A stretch of 64,000 bases of DNA, from the NCBI GenBank assembly GCA_017427065.1, contig JAFRTL010000022.1:1-64000 (forward strand), in the 5' to 3' direction. Source of the stretch: Bacteroidaceae bacterium (GTDB lineage Bacteria; Bacteroidota; Bacteroidia; Bacteroidales; Bacteroidaceae). Under the pieces are notes generated by a model. It did no database searches. It was not told where the DNA came from and was given only the letters and a program-made list of their open reading frames with translations. Shown one piece after another: positions 39,880 through 48,698 of the stretch (position 1 is the first letter of the stretch; the number at the start of each line of letters is the position of its first letter). A program made the translations under genes and the position numbers.

Positions 39880-41037
39880 TTAACCCTTAACTCTATTAAT
39901 GTACGTAAACAGATAAATCACTCCGATAGCCATGACGATGACGGCTCCAGCTTGTCCAATGGCATCACTGGCAAAGCCCATGATCAACGGGAACACCGTA
40001 CCTCCGAAAAGGCCCATGATCATCAGTCCGCTCACTTCGTTCTGCTTCAGAGGCATGGCGGTGATAGCTTGTGTAAAGATCAATGGGAAGATGTTGGAGT
40101 TGCCGTATCCCACCAGTGCAATGGCGGTGTAAAGCACTGCCTTGGATGAACCAAAAAATAGTCCGCACATGGCGAGGGCCATCATCACTACAGAAATGAT
40201 GAAGAATACCCGATTATTCATCACTCGCAGGAAGTAAGAACCCGTCAGACAGCCGATAGTACGGAAGATGAAATAGAGCGACGTGGCGAAGGCAGCATCG
40301 TTCAGAGTCATACCTAAACGTTCCATCAAAATCTTCGGAGCCGTGGTATTGGTACCAACATCGATACCCACATGGCACATGATGCCAAGGAAAGAGAGCA
40401 ACACAATGGGTGTACCAAGTAACTTAAAGCATTCCACGAAAGTTGAAGGCTTACCTTCGATAGGCTCCTCTTCAATCGAGGTGATGCCCAACCATGACGT
40501 TGCCAACAGACCCACTACAAAGTAGATGGCAAACAATGCCCTCCAATCCAGTCCGAAGGATGGTATCACCTGTGTGGCGCCCCACATGGCCAAATAAGGT
40601 GCAAGGAAGGAAGCGATGGCCTTCACAAACTGTCCGAAAGTCAGCGTAGAAGCCAAATTCTTTCCACCTATTACACTGGAAACCAACGGATTGAGTGATG
40701 TCTGCATCAAGGCATTACCAATGCCCAACAGCGAGAACGACACCAGCATCACGCCAAAGGAATTACCGAAAAGCGGAATGAACAAGGACAGCACCGTGAC
40801 TGCCAAAGAGAGCAACACCGTCTTCTTACGTCCGATCTTATTCATCAGCATGCCCGTAGGCACGGAGAAGATGAGGAACCAGAAGAACACCAATGAAGGG
40901 AATATATTGGCCGTACTGTCGTTCAGCGCCAAATCTTCTTTTACATAATTGGACGCAATGCCCACCAAATCCACGAAGCCCATGCAGAAGAAGCAGAGCA
41001 TCAATGGTATTAAAGCCGTTTTATTACTTTTACTCAT
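39880..41037 (-). CDS. MFS sugar permease (FHS-like)
   Basis: A 385-residue inner-membrane protein with about twelve helices. N-terminal LMLCFFCMGFVDLVGIASNY and the loop GMLMNKIGRKKTVLLSLAVT (MFS motif A) place it in the fucose/glucose/hexose-symporter branch. In this operon it should import fructose or short fructans that the hydrolase produces. It follows the GH32 gene after an 81-base gap holding an intergenic repeat, and precedes the kinase by 12 bases. Confidence 0.88.
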   Translation of the reverse strand: MSKSNKTALIPLMLCFFCMGFVDLVGIASNYVKEDLALNDSTANIFPSLVFFWFLIFSVPTGMLMNKIGRKKTVLLSLAVTVLSLFIPLFGNSFGVMLVSFSLLGIGNALMQTSLNPLVSSVIGGKNLASTLTFGQFVKAIASFLAPYLAMWGATQVIPSFGLDWRALFAIYFVVGLLATSWLGITSIEEEPIEGKPSTFVECFKLLGTPIVLLSFLGIMCHVGIDVGTNTTAPKILMERLGMTLNDAAFATSLYFIFRTIGCLTGSYFLRVMNNRVFFIISVVMMALAMCGLFFGSSKAVLYTAIALVGYGNSNIFPLIFTQAITAMPLKQNEVSGLMIMGLFGGTVFPLIMGFASDAIGQAGAVIVMAIGVIYLFTYINRVKG

Positions 41038-41044
41038 GTCGTAA

Positions 41045-41130
41045 TTTATTATTGAGAATTGAAAATTGAAAATTGAGAATTACTATCCAGAGGGGTTTAC
41101 CCTGCGCAGCTATAATTGTCAATTGTTAAT
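41045..41130. repeat. ATTGAGAATTGA-type element, decayed copy 3
   Basis: Left units TATTGAGAATTGAAAATTGA, core CTATCCAGAGGGGTTTACCC then TGCGCAGC, and a right arm AATTGTCAATTG. It keeps the layout of copies 1 and 2 but has more changes. It sits inside the fructan operon between GH32 and MFS, and reaches the last codons of the GH32 gene. Confidence 0.65.
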
Positions 41131-42813
41131 TTCATAAATCGTCGCCTTACCACCCTTCACAGTGAGTGTATTGTAAGGCTCCGAAGGAAAGACAAGGTTT
41201 GTCATCGCTAATCTGCCATCAGTATCCAGCACCTCGATACTGCATTTGTCGATGAAGAGACGCAGCTGCTTCAACGGTCCATACACTGGAGCTACCGTTT
41301 CGCAAGGGAATGCCTCACTAAAGCCCACTGCCCCACTCTTTGTACGATCCATCGTGAAGGTTTGCTTCGCAGCATCATACGTCATCGTTACCTCTTCGCC
41401 TTTAGCGTTAGAGAGCACCAGTTGTGTGTTCTTGCGCACATCTACCACGATCTCACAAGTTTCTGTAGGCGCTTTTACCTTCGCTCCACGCAAGGCCAAA
41501 AGCTCTTTCGATGGTGTCACACCTACGTATGTCTCACCATTGTACGTAAACAAATCCAGATCACGAGGCACACTGTTCGCAGAGCGGAACTGCATCGTAG
41601 GAACTTGATTGGCATACTGCCAGTTGCTCATCCATGCCAACGCTATCACACGATTATCAGGCGCATTAGAGAAAGTCACTGTGGCATAATGGTCCTTACC
41701 ATAATCCATCCACTTCGATACTTCAGGCGCACTCTCACACGTGAAACGATGGCCATCAAACTGTCCTACAAAGTATTGTGTAGCGCTGCCACCAAAAGGA
41801 CCACCTGGATTGATGTTGCATACCAGCATCCATTTAGATTGTCCTGTTCCACGTACAGGAAGCTTTACAAGATCGGGGCATTCCCACACGCCACCATGAC
41901 TGCCATACCCTTCGCCAAAGCTGCTTTCATACGTCCACTCCTTCAAATTTGCTGAAGAGTAGATACGCATCTGCTGACCAGCTGCCAGGATAAGATTCCA
42001 CTTCTTGATATCCTCATTCCAGAACACCTTCGGATCACGGAAATCGGGCACATTCAACGTCAACACCGGATTGCCAGCATACTTAGTGAATGTCTTACCA
42101 CCATCTGTACTATAAGCGATCGACTGCATCTGTGAGGCTCCTGCCGACGTATAGAACGCCACTACCGCTCCAGCTCCAAAGCCAGCGGTATTGTCCTTAT
42201 CAACCACAGCAGAACCACTGAAGACAGACCCCAAGCCATCGCTCCATATCACGGGCGACTGAGCTTCCCAATGAATAAGGTCACGACTTGTGGAGTGTCC
42301 CCATGTCATGTTTCCCCACATGGAGCCATAAGGATTCCACTGGAAGCTGAGGTGGTAAACCCCATCTTTATAATACATGCCGTTAGGATCGTTCATCCAT
42401 CCATAAGCAGGGGTATGATGGTAAACTGGACGGAATGCTTCACGATTAGTCGTATCGAATGTATTGCTGAACTTCAGTTCCTTCCAACAGGAGAGATCCG
42501 CAATGGTACGCTCGCCATTTTGGCCGAATCTTACGCTGAAATCCAGCGAGTTAGCACCATTTAATTCAAGTGGTACATAATAATCAATTCTATCAGTTGC
42601 CAACCTTACAGAGAATGTCTGTACTACTTTGTGATCTGTTCCCAGCACGTTAACTGTAGCATTTATGCCCTGTTCCTGCACAGGGATAAGCAGGTACTTA
42701 GAAGTCTGATTAACACGCACCAATGCACGCTGTCTGCTCACGATCTCGGGGGTCTGTGCCCATGTCCATGTGCCTATCAGCAACAGGACAAACATAAAAA
42801 GTGTTTTTCTCAT
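41119..42813 (-). CDS. Glycoside hydrolase family 32 (levanase/inulinase type)
   Basis: A 564-residue exported enzyme (signal MRKTLFMFVLLLIGTWTWA). An N-terminal about 110-residue beta-sandwich (DUF4980 type, LVRVNQTSKYLLIPVQEQG) precedes the five-blade propeller. The three catalytic parts are present: YGWMNDPNGMYY (nucleophile Asp near residue 140), FRDPKVFW and WECPDLVKLP (acid/base Glu). The C-terminal sandwich follows from about residue 430. It splits beta-fructose from fructans or sucrose. It is the first gene of a three-gene fructan operon with its own promoter. Confidence 0.95.
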   Translation of the reverse strand: MRKTLFMFVLLLIGTWTWAQTPEIVSRQRALVRVNQTSKYLLIPVQEQGINATVNVLGTDHKVVQTFSVRLATDRIDYYVPLELNGANSLDFSVRFGQNGERTIADLSCWKELKFSNTFDTTNREAFRPVYHHTPAYGWMNDPNGMYYKDGVYHLSFQWNPYGSMWGNMTWGHSTSRDLIHWEAQSPVIWSDGLGSVFSGSAVVDKDNTAGFGAGAVVAFYTSAGASQMQSIAYSTDGGKTFTKYAGNPVLTLNVPDFRDPKVFWNEDIKKWNLILAAGQQMRIYSSANLKEWTYESSFGEGYGSHGGVWECPDLVKLPVRGTGQSKWMLVCNINPGGPFGGSATQYFVGQFDGHRFTCESAPEVSKWMDYGKDHYATVTFSNAPDNRVIALAWMSNWQYANQVPTMQFRSANSVPRDLDLFTYNGETYVGVTPSKELLALRGAKVKAPTETCEIVVDVRKNTQLVLSNAKGEEVTMTYDAAKQTFTMDRTKSGAVGFSEAFPCETVAPVYGPLKQLRLFIDKCSIEVLDTDGRLAMTNLVFPSEPYNTLTVKGGKATIYEINN

Positions 42814-42824
42814 TTCTTAGTTTT

Positions 42825-42847
42825 TTAGTTAACTAACTGCAAACATA
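42825..42847 (-). promoter_or_regulatory. Promoter and candidate operator of the fructan operon
   Basis: TATGTTTG on the minus strand (42840-42847) is the -7 box. TTAGTTAACTAA (42825-42836), a perfect 12-base palindrome, lies between it and the ATG at 42813, at the expected transcription start, a good place for a repressor. Confidence 0.5.
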
Positions 42848-42850
42848 AAA

Positions 42851-42890
42851 AAATATTTTGAGACATTCGTAGGAACGTCCCAAAATATTT
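42851..42890 (-). terminator. Terminator of the porin/ars operon
   Basis: Arms of 18 bases (42851-42868 and 42873-42890, about 16 matches) around a GTAG loop. Read on the minus strand the second arm is followed by a T-rich run, so it ends the operon transcribed from 47224. Confidence 0.8.
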
Positions 42891-42920
42891 ATGAGAGATG
42901 CGGCTTTTAGGTGCAGAGGA

Positions 42921-44135
42921 TCAGAAGATGTACTGGGTAGTTATCATCAGTCGATGATTGTCAACCGAATGCGTTTGCTTTACACGAGCTTTAGCATCAG
43001 GAATTCCATACCAAGCAGTGGTCCAGTTATATTCTGCTCCAAACTTAAAATGGGACAGATTGTAGCTAAGTCCAAGCACCACAGTTGCAAGTTGGTCTAT
43101 ATTGATTCCTGTGCCTACCAAGGAAGTCACATTCTTTGTAGCCCCTAAGTTCTTGGAATAGCCACCTAAGAAATTGAATCGCCATTGGCTTCCGTATGCA
43201 AAGTTCAACCATGAATGAGAGATGCGCAAAGGAGCATATTCCAATTCACCTGTTCGGGCATCCACACTACTCACACCATAGCCACCTAAGGTATTAATCA
43301 TGGTCATATTACTAGTGAGATAGCTCTTGGCAGCCAACAACATCTTACTATCCTTATAGCGAAGGTGAACCTCTGGAGAAATGGTTGTAAGACGTTCATT
43401 CACCTTATAACCCAAATCGCTTTGGTCACGGAATTTCAATGACATCAGTTCGGCTCCAATACCAGCACTGACATATTGGTCATGATAGTCGAATCCTACA
43501 AATAGTTCAGGAATTCCACTTTTGCGGAGATAGTCGGAACTTGCTCCATTAGGACCAGTACTCTTATTCTGTGCCTGCCAAGCGGCTGCAACTGTGAACA
43601 TGAAGCCATTAGTATCATATCTATAGCGAATCTGTGGCGCTCGGTCGTCGGGATTGTAGGGAGCTCCAGAATTAATATCAAGTATTTCTGGAGTTACTGT
43701 GCCATATAGGGGATGCCATGTTTGACCAAGCAAAAGAGATGAAGTTCCCCAGTCTAAATTGAAATAGGCATGGCGCACACGTAAGATACCAACATTGGAG
43801 CCATTGCCACGAAAGTCCATTTCTACATTAGCAGAAGTCTTCGCGGAACCCAAATCAGGACCAGTCACGTTCACTCCCAGACGTGTACGCATATTATAGA
43901 GGTTGAGGTCGCCAGAGGCATTGATATCCTTACCGACTGTATCATACTTCTTATTCAAAGGGAAGAGGTAGAAAGAACCCTCCTCTGATGTCTGGCTCTG
44001 ACGGGTACTATAAAACACGTCATTGCGCACAGAACCATAAAAATTGTAACTAAAACCTGCCTTTTGAGCATTAGCAGCCTGTGCAGCAAGTAAAATTAAA
44101 GAAACGCTTGCAAATAATATATTTTTACTTTTCAT
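42921..44135 (-). CDS. Outer-membrane porin-like beta-barrel
   Basis: A 404-residue protein with a signal peptide (MKSKNILFASVSLILLAAQA ANA). The rest is a series of amphipathic beta-strands (AGFSYNFYGSVRNDVFYST, LNLYNMRTRLGVNVTGPD) ending LMITTQYIF, the terminal aromatic residue expected for an outer-membrane barrel. It resembles the DcaP-like / 16-strand porins. A transport substrate cannot be read. It is last in the ArsR-headed run, but a strong hairpin (44161-44185) sits between it and arsC, so it may be partly independent. Start at 44135 chosen for the signal peptide. Confidence 0.75.
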   Translation of the reverse strand: MKSKNILFASVSLILLAAQAANAQKAGFSYNFYGSVRNDVFYSTRQSQTSEEGSFYLFPLNKKYDTVGKDINASGDLNLYNMRTRLGVNVTGPDLGSAKTSANVEMDFRGNGSNVGILRVRHAYFNLDWGTSSLLLGQTWHPLYGTVTPEILDINSGAPYNPDDRAPQIRYRYDTNGFMFTVAAAWQAQNKSTGPNGASSDYLRKSGIPELFVGFDYHDQYVSAGIGAELMSLKFRDQSDLGYKVNERLTTISPEVHLRYKDSKMLLAAKSYLTSNMTMINTLGGYGVSSVDARTGELEYAPLRISHSWLNFAYGSQWRFNFLGGYSKNLGATKNVTSLVGTGINIDQLATVVLGLSYNLSHFKFGAEYNWTTAWYGIPDAKARVKQTHSVDNHRLMITTQYIF

Positions 44136-44160
44136 ATATGCTAAATTTTGAACAAAATAA

Positions 44161-44185
44161 GGGCCGACACAGTGAGTGCCGGCCC
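44161..44185 (-). terminator. Hairpin between arsC and the porin gene
   Basis: GGGCCGACAC and GTGCCGGCCC form a ten-base stem with one mismatch around AGTGA; on the minus strand TTATTTTGTT follows. It probably attenuates transcription into the porin gene. Confidence 0.7.
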
Positions 44186-44219
44186 TCACCTCTCTATTAA
44201 ACCAATCTGCTATGAAAAT

Positions 44220-44741
44220 TTATTTATTATTCTGATCCGTTAAGATAAACTGATAGAGGGCATACATGCGCGCACCTATTTCATCACGCACACGATGGTA
44301 CTCACTATCAATGAACTCAGGCGTACCTACAGCCTCGGAAGGATCATCGAAGCCCACGTGCATGCGACACTTCACTTCCCCATCAAAATCTGGACAAGTC
44401 TTGTAAGCATTGTCGCAAACTGTAATCACGTAGTCCCAACTTTGGTCCACATACTCACTTACATTGTGAGGGGTATGATCACTGATATCGATACCCAGTT
44501 CTGCCATCACACGCACGGCATTAGGATTGATGGCCTTAGATGGATTCACACCACCAGAATAGATTTGGATGTTTTTGTCATAAGAAGCGAAGAAACCATG
44601 GGCCATCTGGCTGCGGCAGGTGTTTCCTGTGCAGAGCACCAGAATTTTCACTGGTTTCTTCAGCTGATTCTTAATCTGAGCTTGGGCGCCCGTCATGCAA
44701 AATAATGCCATCAACAGGCTGAGGATGAATACTTTCTTCAT
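44220..44741 (-). CDS. ArsC-like reductase (LMW phosphatase fold) with a signal peptide
   Basis: A 173-residue protein. Residues 1-22 form a clear signal peptide (MKKVFILSLLMALFCMTGAQ AQ), and the rest is the arsenate reductase fold of the thioredoxin-linked type: ILVLCTGNTCRSQMAHGFFA is the CX5R phosphate loop, and VCDNAYKTCP carries the second and third catalytic cysteines. A further conserved part is IDISDHTPHNVSEYV. Normal ArsC is cytoplasmic because thioredoxin recycles it; export is unusual. It might act with a periplasmic thioredoxin, or be a phosphatase. Its place in an ArsR-led operon favours an arsenic role. Confidence 0.8.
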   Translation of the reverse strand: MKKVFILSLLMALFCMTGAQAQIKNQLKKPVKILVLCTGNTCRSQMAHGFFASYDKNIQIYSGGVNPSKAINPNAVRVMAELGIDISDHTPHNVSEYVDQSWDYVITVCDNAYKTCPDFDGEVKCRMHVGFDDPSEAVGTPEFIDSEYHRVRDEIGARMYALYQFILTDQNNK

Positions 44742-44775
44742 TGTTCTTCTATTTAAATGTTTATTTATATGTGGA

Positions 44776-45861
44776 TTATACTATTTCTACAAAGCGGTGA
44801 GTAGGATTAGGACGACCTGGTTGCAAGAACTTCCATGCCAATTCTGTCTGTTCGAACTTATCTGCAAGCAGGTGTTTCAATGCTGCACGAACCAATTCAT
44901 CCAGATGCTCTGGTGTAGTTTCCACACGGGCATTGATGACGATGGTGGCTTCTGTGCCCTTACCTGCATCCCCACGCAGTGTCACTGTGCGACTATCTTG
45001 TGTCAAGTTGCTTACAACAAAGGCATTGCCATTCTCTACGATGGCTTTCACATGTCCTATAGGCAGCCCTTCTTTCTCGAAGGTCTTAGCAAGGCCTTGG
45101 ATAAATGTTTCTGCCAACTGGTTCCAATCTGTAATTTCAGTACTCAAGAGTTTCACTGTACCATTGAGCCATCCCAGCACTGCTTCTCCATGAGCGTAGC
45201 GATCATAATCTATACGAAGCAGCTTCTTACCAACATCTGTGCGAGACATGACTTCCTCTATCCATGCTTCCATGCCATCACCCTTCAAAGCGCTCACTGC
45301 CATTACTGTAGAGGTAGGATATTTCTCTGCCAACTTCTGCATTAGTTCTACCTTCTGTGCTGGTTCCAATACATCCGTCTTTGTCAGTACTAGGATATCG
45401 CTTTCTTCCAGCTGCTTACCAAAGATATATGCCGCATCTGGATGAAGTCCGCCATTGCCACCTTCGAGGATAGAAGGCAAACGGTTTGGATCGGCCAATA
45501 CGGTAAATGGAGCCAATTCCAGATCTGCACCATGAAACTTCTTCAATGGCTGAAGAATGGTGGCAGAGAGGTCGGCACAGCTACCTACAGGCTCTGCGAT
45601 AATGACATCAGGTGCGCCGTTCTTCAGTTTTTCTATCGCTTCCGTGAATCCGTTGAAATTACAGCAGAAACAACTTCCACTTACCTCTGCTACTGAGAGT
45701 CCTGAGAGTTTCAGAATGGCACTATCGACCAATTCTGGTGCTTGGTCATTGGTAATCAAACCAACTTTCATTCCTTTGTTGATAAAATGCTTAGCAGTTT
45801 CCCAAAGCAAAGTGGTCTTTCCAGCACCGAGGAAACCACCTACGATAATTAATCTAGTCAT
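44776..45861 (-). CDS. CobW/COG0523-type GTPase
   Basis: A 361-residue G3E GTPase. P-loop IVGGFLGAGKTTL at residues 5-17, GSCFCCNF (the CxCC-type metal site) near 62, EPVGSCADL and LVLTKTDVLEP. The C-terminal half (about 235-361) is a less usual extension with HGEAVLGWLNGTVK. COG0523 proteins are metallochaperones for zinc, cobalt or other metals, and members are found with metal-stress operons. It lies between aquaporin and arsC in the ArsR operon; its cargo is unknown. Confidence 0.85.
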   Translation of the reverse strand: MTRLIIVGGFLGAGKTTLLWETAKHFINKGMKVGLITNDQAPELVDSAILKLSGLSVAEVSGSCFCCNFNGFTEAIEKLKNGAPDVIIAEPVGSCADLSATILQPLKKFHGADLELAPFTVLADPNRLPSILEGGNGGLHPDAAYIFGKQLEESDILVLTKTDVLEPAQKVELMQKLAEKYPTSTVMAVSALKGDGMEAWIEEVMSRTDVGKKLLRIDYDRYAHGEAVLGWLNGTVKLLSTEITDWNQLAETFIQGLAKTFEKEGLPIGHVKAIVENGNAFVVSNLTQDSRTVTLRGDAGKGTEATIVINARVETTPEHLDELVRAALKHLLADKFEQTELAWKFLQPGRPNPTHRFVEIV

Positions 45862-45891
45862 GTGTATGAATTATGAATTAAAAATTATGTA

Positions 45892-46680
45892 TTATTTCTT
45901 CTTCATGGCTGGCTCCAACACCTTCGTAAAGAAATAAGTAGCTACCGCACCTCCAAGAATAGGGCCTAAGATATAAACCCAGAAGAAGCCACCCACACTG
46001 TCGGGGAAGGCAGCACTACCCCATCCTGCTATCCATGCCACTACACGAGGTCCAAAGTCACGTGCAGGATTGAATCCTGCTTGTGTGAGTGGAGCAATCA
46101 GTGTAATACAGATAGATACGGTAAGTCCAATGAAAAGCGGAGCGATGTTGCTGTCTGGACGTCCCACATTGCAATCTTCCGTGAAGCAGAAGATAAACAG
46201 TACTAATACAAAAGTTCCCACAGCCTCTGCGGCGATAGCCAATGGCATAGAAACCGTTGATACGAGCGCATCGCCAGGATTAGGATAGAATTCGCCAAAC
46301 ATACGTGCAGTATCCACAGAAGCAGCTGTGCCACGCTCAATGCCATGTGCCAATTCGTAAGTTTCAATCGAAGGATTGAACAACCAGAAAATCATAGCGC
46401 CAGCAAGCAATGCACCAACAAATTGAGCCAACAAATAGCCAGGCAATTTGGCAGCAGGCATACGCTTTCCCAAAACCATAGATACAGAGACTGCAGGATT
46501 AAGATGAGCTGGACACAGATGACGAGTGACATAGATAGCTAGTGCGACAGCCAAACCCCACACGATAGCTATCTGAAAAATGCTGGTGTACTCACCAAAC
46601 AACACAGCTACAGCGACTGAGCCGCAGCCAAACAAAGTCAGGATGAAAGTTCCTAAAGCTTCTCCAAGAATTTCTTTCAT
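45892..46680 (-). CDS. Aquaporin / glycerol facilitator family channel
   Basis: A 262-residue MIP channel with six helices. Two NPA motifs are intact, HLNPAVSVSM near residue 60 and FNPARDFGPR near 200, and the D after NPAR is typical of the aquaglyceroporin branch (GlpF). GlpF-type channels conduct As(OH)3, and in some bacteria (AqpS of Sinorhizobium) one replaces the arsenite pump. That is my reading here from position. It may have its own promoter; a dyad lies at 46691-46716. Confidence 0.88.
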   Translation of the reverse strand: MKEILGEALGTFILTLFGCGSVAVAVLFGEYTSIFQIAIVWGLAVALAIYVTRHLCPAHLNPAVSVSMVLGKRMPAAKLPGYLLAQFVGALLAGAMIFWLFNPSIETYELAHGIERGTAASVDTARMFGEFYPNPGDALVSTVSMPLAIAAEAVGTFVLVLFIFCFTEDCNVGRPDSNIAPLFIGLTVSICITLIAPLTQAGFNPARDFGPRVVAWIAGWGSAAFPDSVGGFFWVYILGPILGGAVATYFFTKVLEPAMKKK

Positions 46681-46690
46681 AAAATAATTG

Positions 46691-46716
46691 TTATCAGAAT
46701 ATAGTTTTTCTGATAC
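46691..46716. promoter_or_regulatory. Dyad upstream of the aquaporin gene
   Basis: GTTATCAGAA and TTCTGATAC face each other across eight bases, directly upstream of the start at 46680. TATTTTTG on the minus strand overlaps the region. It could be an operator for the ArsR-type regulator or an attenuator hairpin. Confidence 0.4.
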
Positions 46717-46867
46717 AAAAATAATAGGAAAGTCTTTCCGAAGCTTACGTCTTTACTTCAATGGGATGAAATGCTATATCGAAAACGAAAACGAAGGATT
46801 ATTTGCCATTTTGCGAACTACGAATAGAGGGGAGGTCATATCACGTTCTTGCTTTATTGGAACTTAT

Positions 46868-47224
46868 TTATCCGCAAGATTCACCTTCTTTTTTCACACA
46901 ATTGGCAAAGAAAGTAGAAAACATGTGACGGGCGATCTCCCAATTGCCACGATTGATGCAGTACTTCACTTTTGGACCTTCTATTTCTCCTTGTATCAAA
47001 CCAGCATCCTTCAATTCTTTCAAATGCTGTGAAACGGTAGCCTTAGCAATAGGAAGTTCCTCATGAATCTGACCAAAATAGCAACACTTCATCTGAGCCA
47101 GAAAGTTGAGGATGGCAATACGTGTGGGATGTCCCATGGCTTTGGCAAAGCGTGCCAACTTTTCCTCACGTGCTTTCTGCTCTTGTGGAGTCAGTTCCCT
47201 GTTGTAGTAGAATGTCTTATCCAT
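46868..47224 (-). CDS. ArsR/SmtB family transcriptional repressor
   Basis: A 118-residue winged-helix repressor. GHPTRIAILNFLAQMKCCYF and ELPIAKATVSQHLKELKDAG (recognition helix) are typical. Two adjacent cysteines (KCCYF) stand close to the place where E. coli ArsR has ELCVC, and two more occur near the C-terminus (ANCVKKEGESCG), so thiol binding of As(III) or another soft metal is plausible. The ATG at 47224 is set by the promoter 47243-47274. It heads a four- or five-gene operon with aquaporin, GTPase, ArsC and porin. Confidence 0.85.
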   Translation of the reverse strand: MDKTFYYNRELTPQEQKAREEKLARFAKAMGHPTRIAILNFLAQMKCCYFGQIHEELPIAKATVSQHLKELKDAGLIQGEIEGPKVKYCINRGNWEIARHMFSTFFANCVKKEGESCG

Positions 47225-47242
47225 TTTCGTAGTTTCTATTTG

Positions 47243-47274
47243 CAAAGGTAGTGAAAAGGAGGCACAATGACAAA
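47243..47274 (-). promoter_or_regulatory. Promoter of the ArsR operon
   Basis: On the minus strand TTTG (47271-47274), 20 bases, TACCTTTG (47243-47250): a full match to the Bacteroidetes consensus, 18 bases before the ATG at 47224. Confidence 0.75.
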
Positions 47275-47280
47275 TATTTA

Positions 47281-47312
47281 CCCAGTTAGGGAGTAAAACT
47301 TTCCTAACTGGG
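47281..47312 (-). terminator. Hairpin ending the propeller operon
   Basis: CCCAGTTAGG (47281-47290) and CCTAACTGGG (47303-47312) form a perfect ten-base stem 28 bases after the stop at 47340. The T-run is weak, and the position just upstream of the ArsR promoter means an operator role is also possible. Confidence 0.55.
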
Positions 47313-47339
47313 CAAAAAGATTTTGGTAACTAAAAAAAT

Positions 47340-48677
47340 TTATTTCACTTTATAGGCAGCCAAGTATTCCCCATGACGCACATACATGATGCCATTGCTG
47401 ACAACGATGTGAGCCCAATTAGGACCAGATCCCTTAGTAATGCGGAACTCGCTCACCACATCAAACTTATCTTTCGTAGGACGAACTAAGCCCACGAAAC
47501 CTCTACGCTCATCGTAGGTGTAGAGCATGCCATCAGCATAGACCGTTGACCCCTTGCCCTTACCTCCACTCCAAGCCTCGTTGTAGAGGGTTTTACCTGT
47601 AGCGAAGTCTACTGCGACCCAGTTTCCGCTGGTGTTGTTCACCCAGTTGGATCCATAAACCACACCGTCAACGAGCACATAGCCACCATGATGGGTGCTA
47701 AGGTCGTCGTTTTTCCATGCCACGCTGACGCTCTTCAGGTCGTCTGCCAACTTGAAGGCTGTAGTATTGATGCCATAGCCCTGTGAGAAGACCAGGATAC
47801 CGTCCTTGAAAATAGGACCATTAGGGCAGATGTTCTCCCAAGGTGAAGATGGATACCATCCAGTGGCTGTCCACTGAATCTCACCAGTTTCCACATCGGC
47901 ACCATAATAGAAAGTATTTGTGCCACCTACAATCTGGCGTTTGCCATTCCATGTGATAAGGGTCGGCTGCACATAGTTGCGAGATTCGCCTAAAGAACGC
48001 GACTTCCAGATTTCTGCGCCCGTTTCTTTGTCGAGAGCTACAATGGTGGTTTGGTTGCCTCCAGGACTGTAAATCACCTTATTGTCGACCACCAGAGGAC
48101 ATTCGGCAGTTCCCCAATTTCCTGTGGTGCTGCCATACTTGGCAGTTCCATCTACCGTCCACACGATGCTGCCATCAGCAATGTTGATGCAAGCTATCTC
48201 ACCCATGCCACTAATGACATAGGCCTTACCGTCAACGATGGTCGGTGTAGTACGCGTTTCAGGATAGCTGTCTTTCCAAGGCTTTCCATAAGAGGTTTGA
48301 TAGAGGGTCTTGCCAGTGCTGTCAATGGCGAAGAACACTTCCTGAGTCTTGTCTTCGTTCATGCCAGTAATATAGACAGTACCACTTAATACGGCTGGAC
48401 TTGAATAGCCCTGCACCAAATCCGAATTTTCCCAAATCAGCTGAGGTCCGCCTTCTGGCCATTGTTTCAACAATCCGCTTTCAGCACTATAGATGCCATC
48501 GCGATTAGGACCACGGAACTGTGTCACATCCTGATCAGACGAGAAGCTGATAGCTACAGTCTGCATTTCATTACCAGAGTTCTCCACGACGTTGGCTTTG
48601 GCATTGTTGCCACAACCAGTGGTAATGCCCGAACATGCAATTGTCATGCTAAGGCAGAAAAACTTAAAAATACGCAT
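47340..48677 (-). CDS. PQQ-like beta-propeller lipoprotein, paralogue 3
   Basis: A 445-residue exported protein; ITTGC near residue 22 makes it a probable lipoprotein. TQFRGPNRDGIYSAESGLLK then QWPEGGPQLIWE opens the propeller; blade motifs such as IVALDKETGAEIWKSRSLGE and VAVDFATGKTLYNEAWSGG are PQQ-type tryptophan-docking repeats. The last blades (TYDERRGFVGLVRPTKDKFD) are nearly the same as in the two paralogues upstream. True quinone binding is not shown by sequence. It is the last gene of the long minus-strand run. Confidence 0.85.
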   Translation of the reverse strand: MRIFKFFCLSMTIACSGITTGCGNNAKANVVENSGNEMQTVAISFSSDQDVTQFRGPNRDGIYSAESGLLKQWPEGGPQLIWENSDLVQGYSSPAVLSGTVYITGMNEDKTQEVFFAIDSTGKTLYQTSYGKPWKDSYPETRTTPTIVDGKAYVISGMGEIACINIADGSIVWTVDGTAKYGSTTGNWGTAECPLVVDNKVIYSPGGNQTTIVALDKETGAEIWKSRSLGESRNYVQPTLITWNGKRQIVGGTNTFYYGADVETGEIQWTATGWYPSSPWENICPNGPIFKDGILVFSQGYGINTTAFKLADDLKSVSVAWKNDDLSTHHGGYVLVDGVVYGSNWVNNTSGNWVAVDFATGKTLYNEAWSGGKGKGSTVYADGMLYTYDERRGFVGLVRPTKDKFDVVSEFRITKGSGPNWAHIVVSNGIMYVRHGEYLAAYKVK

Positions 48678-48698
48678 AGTAAGAATATTAGTTGTTTG

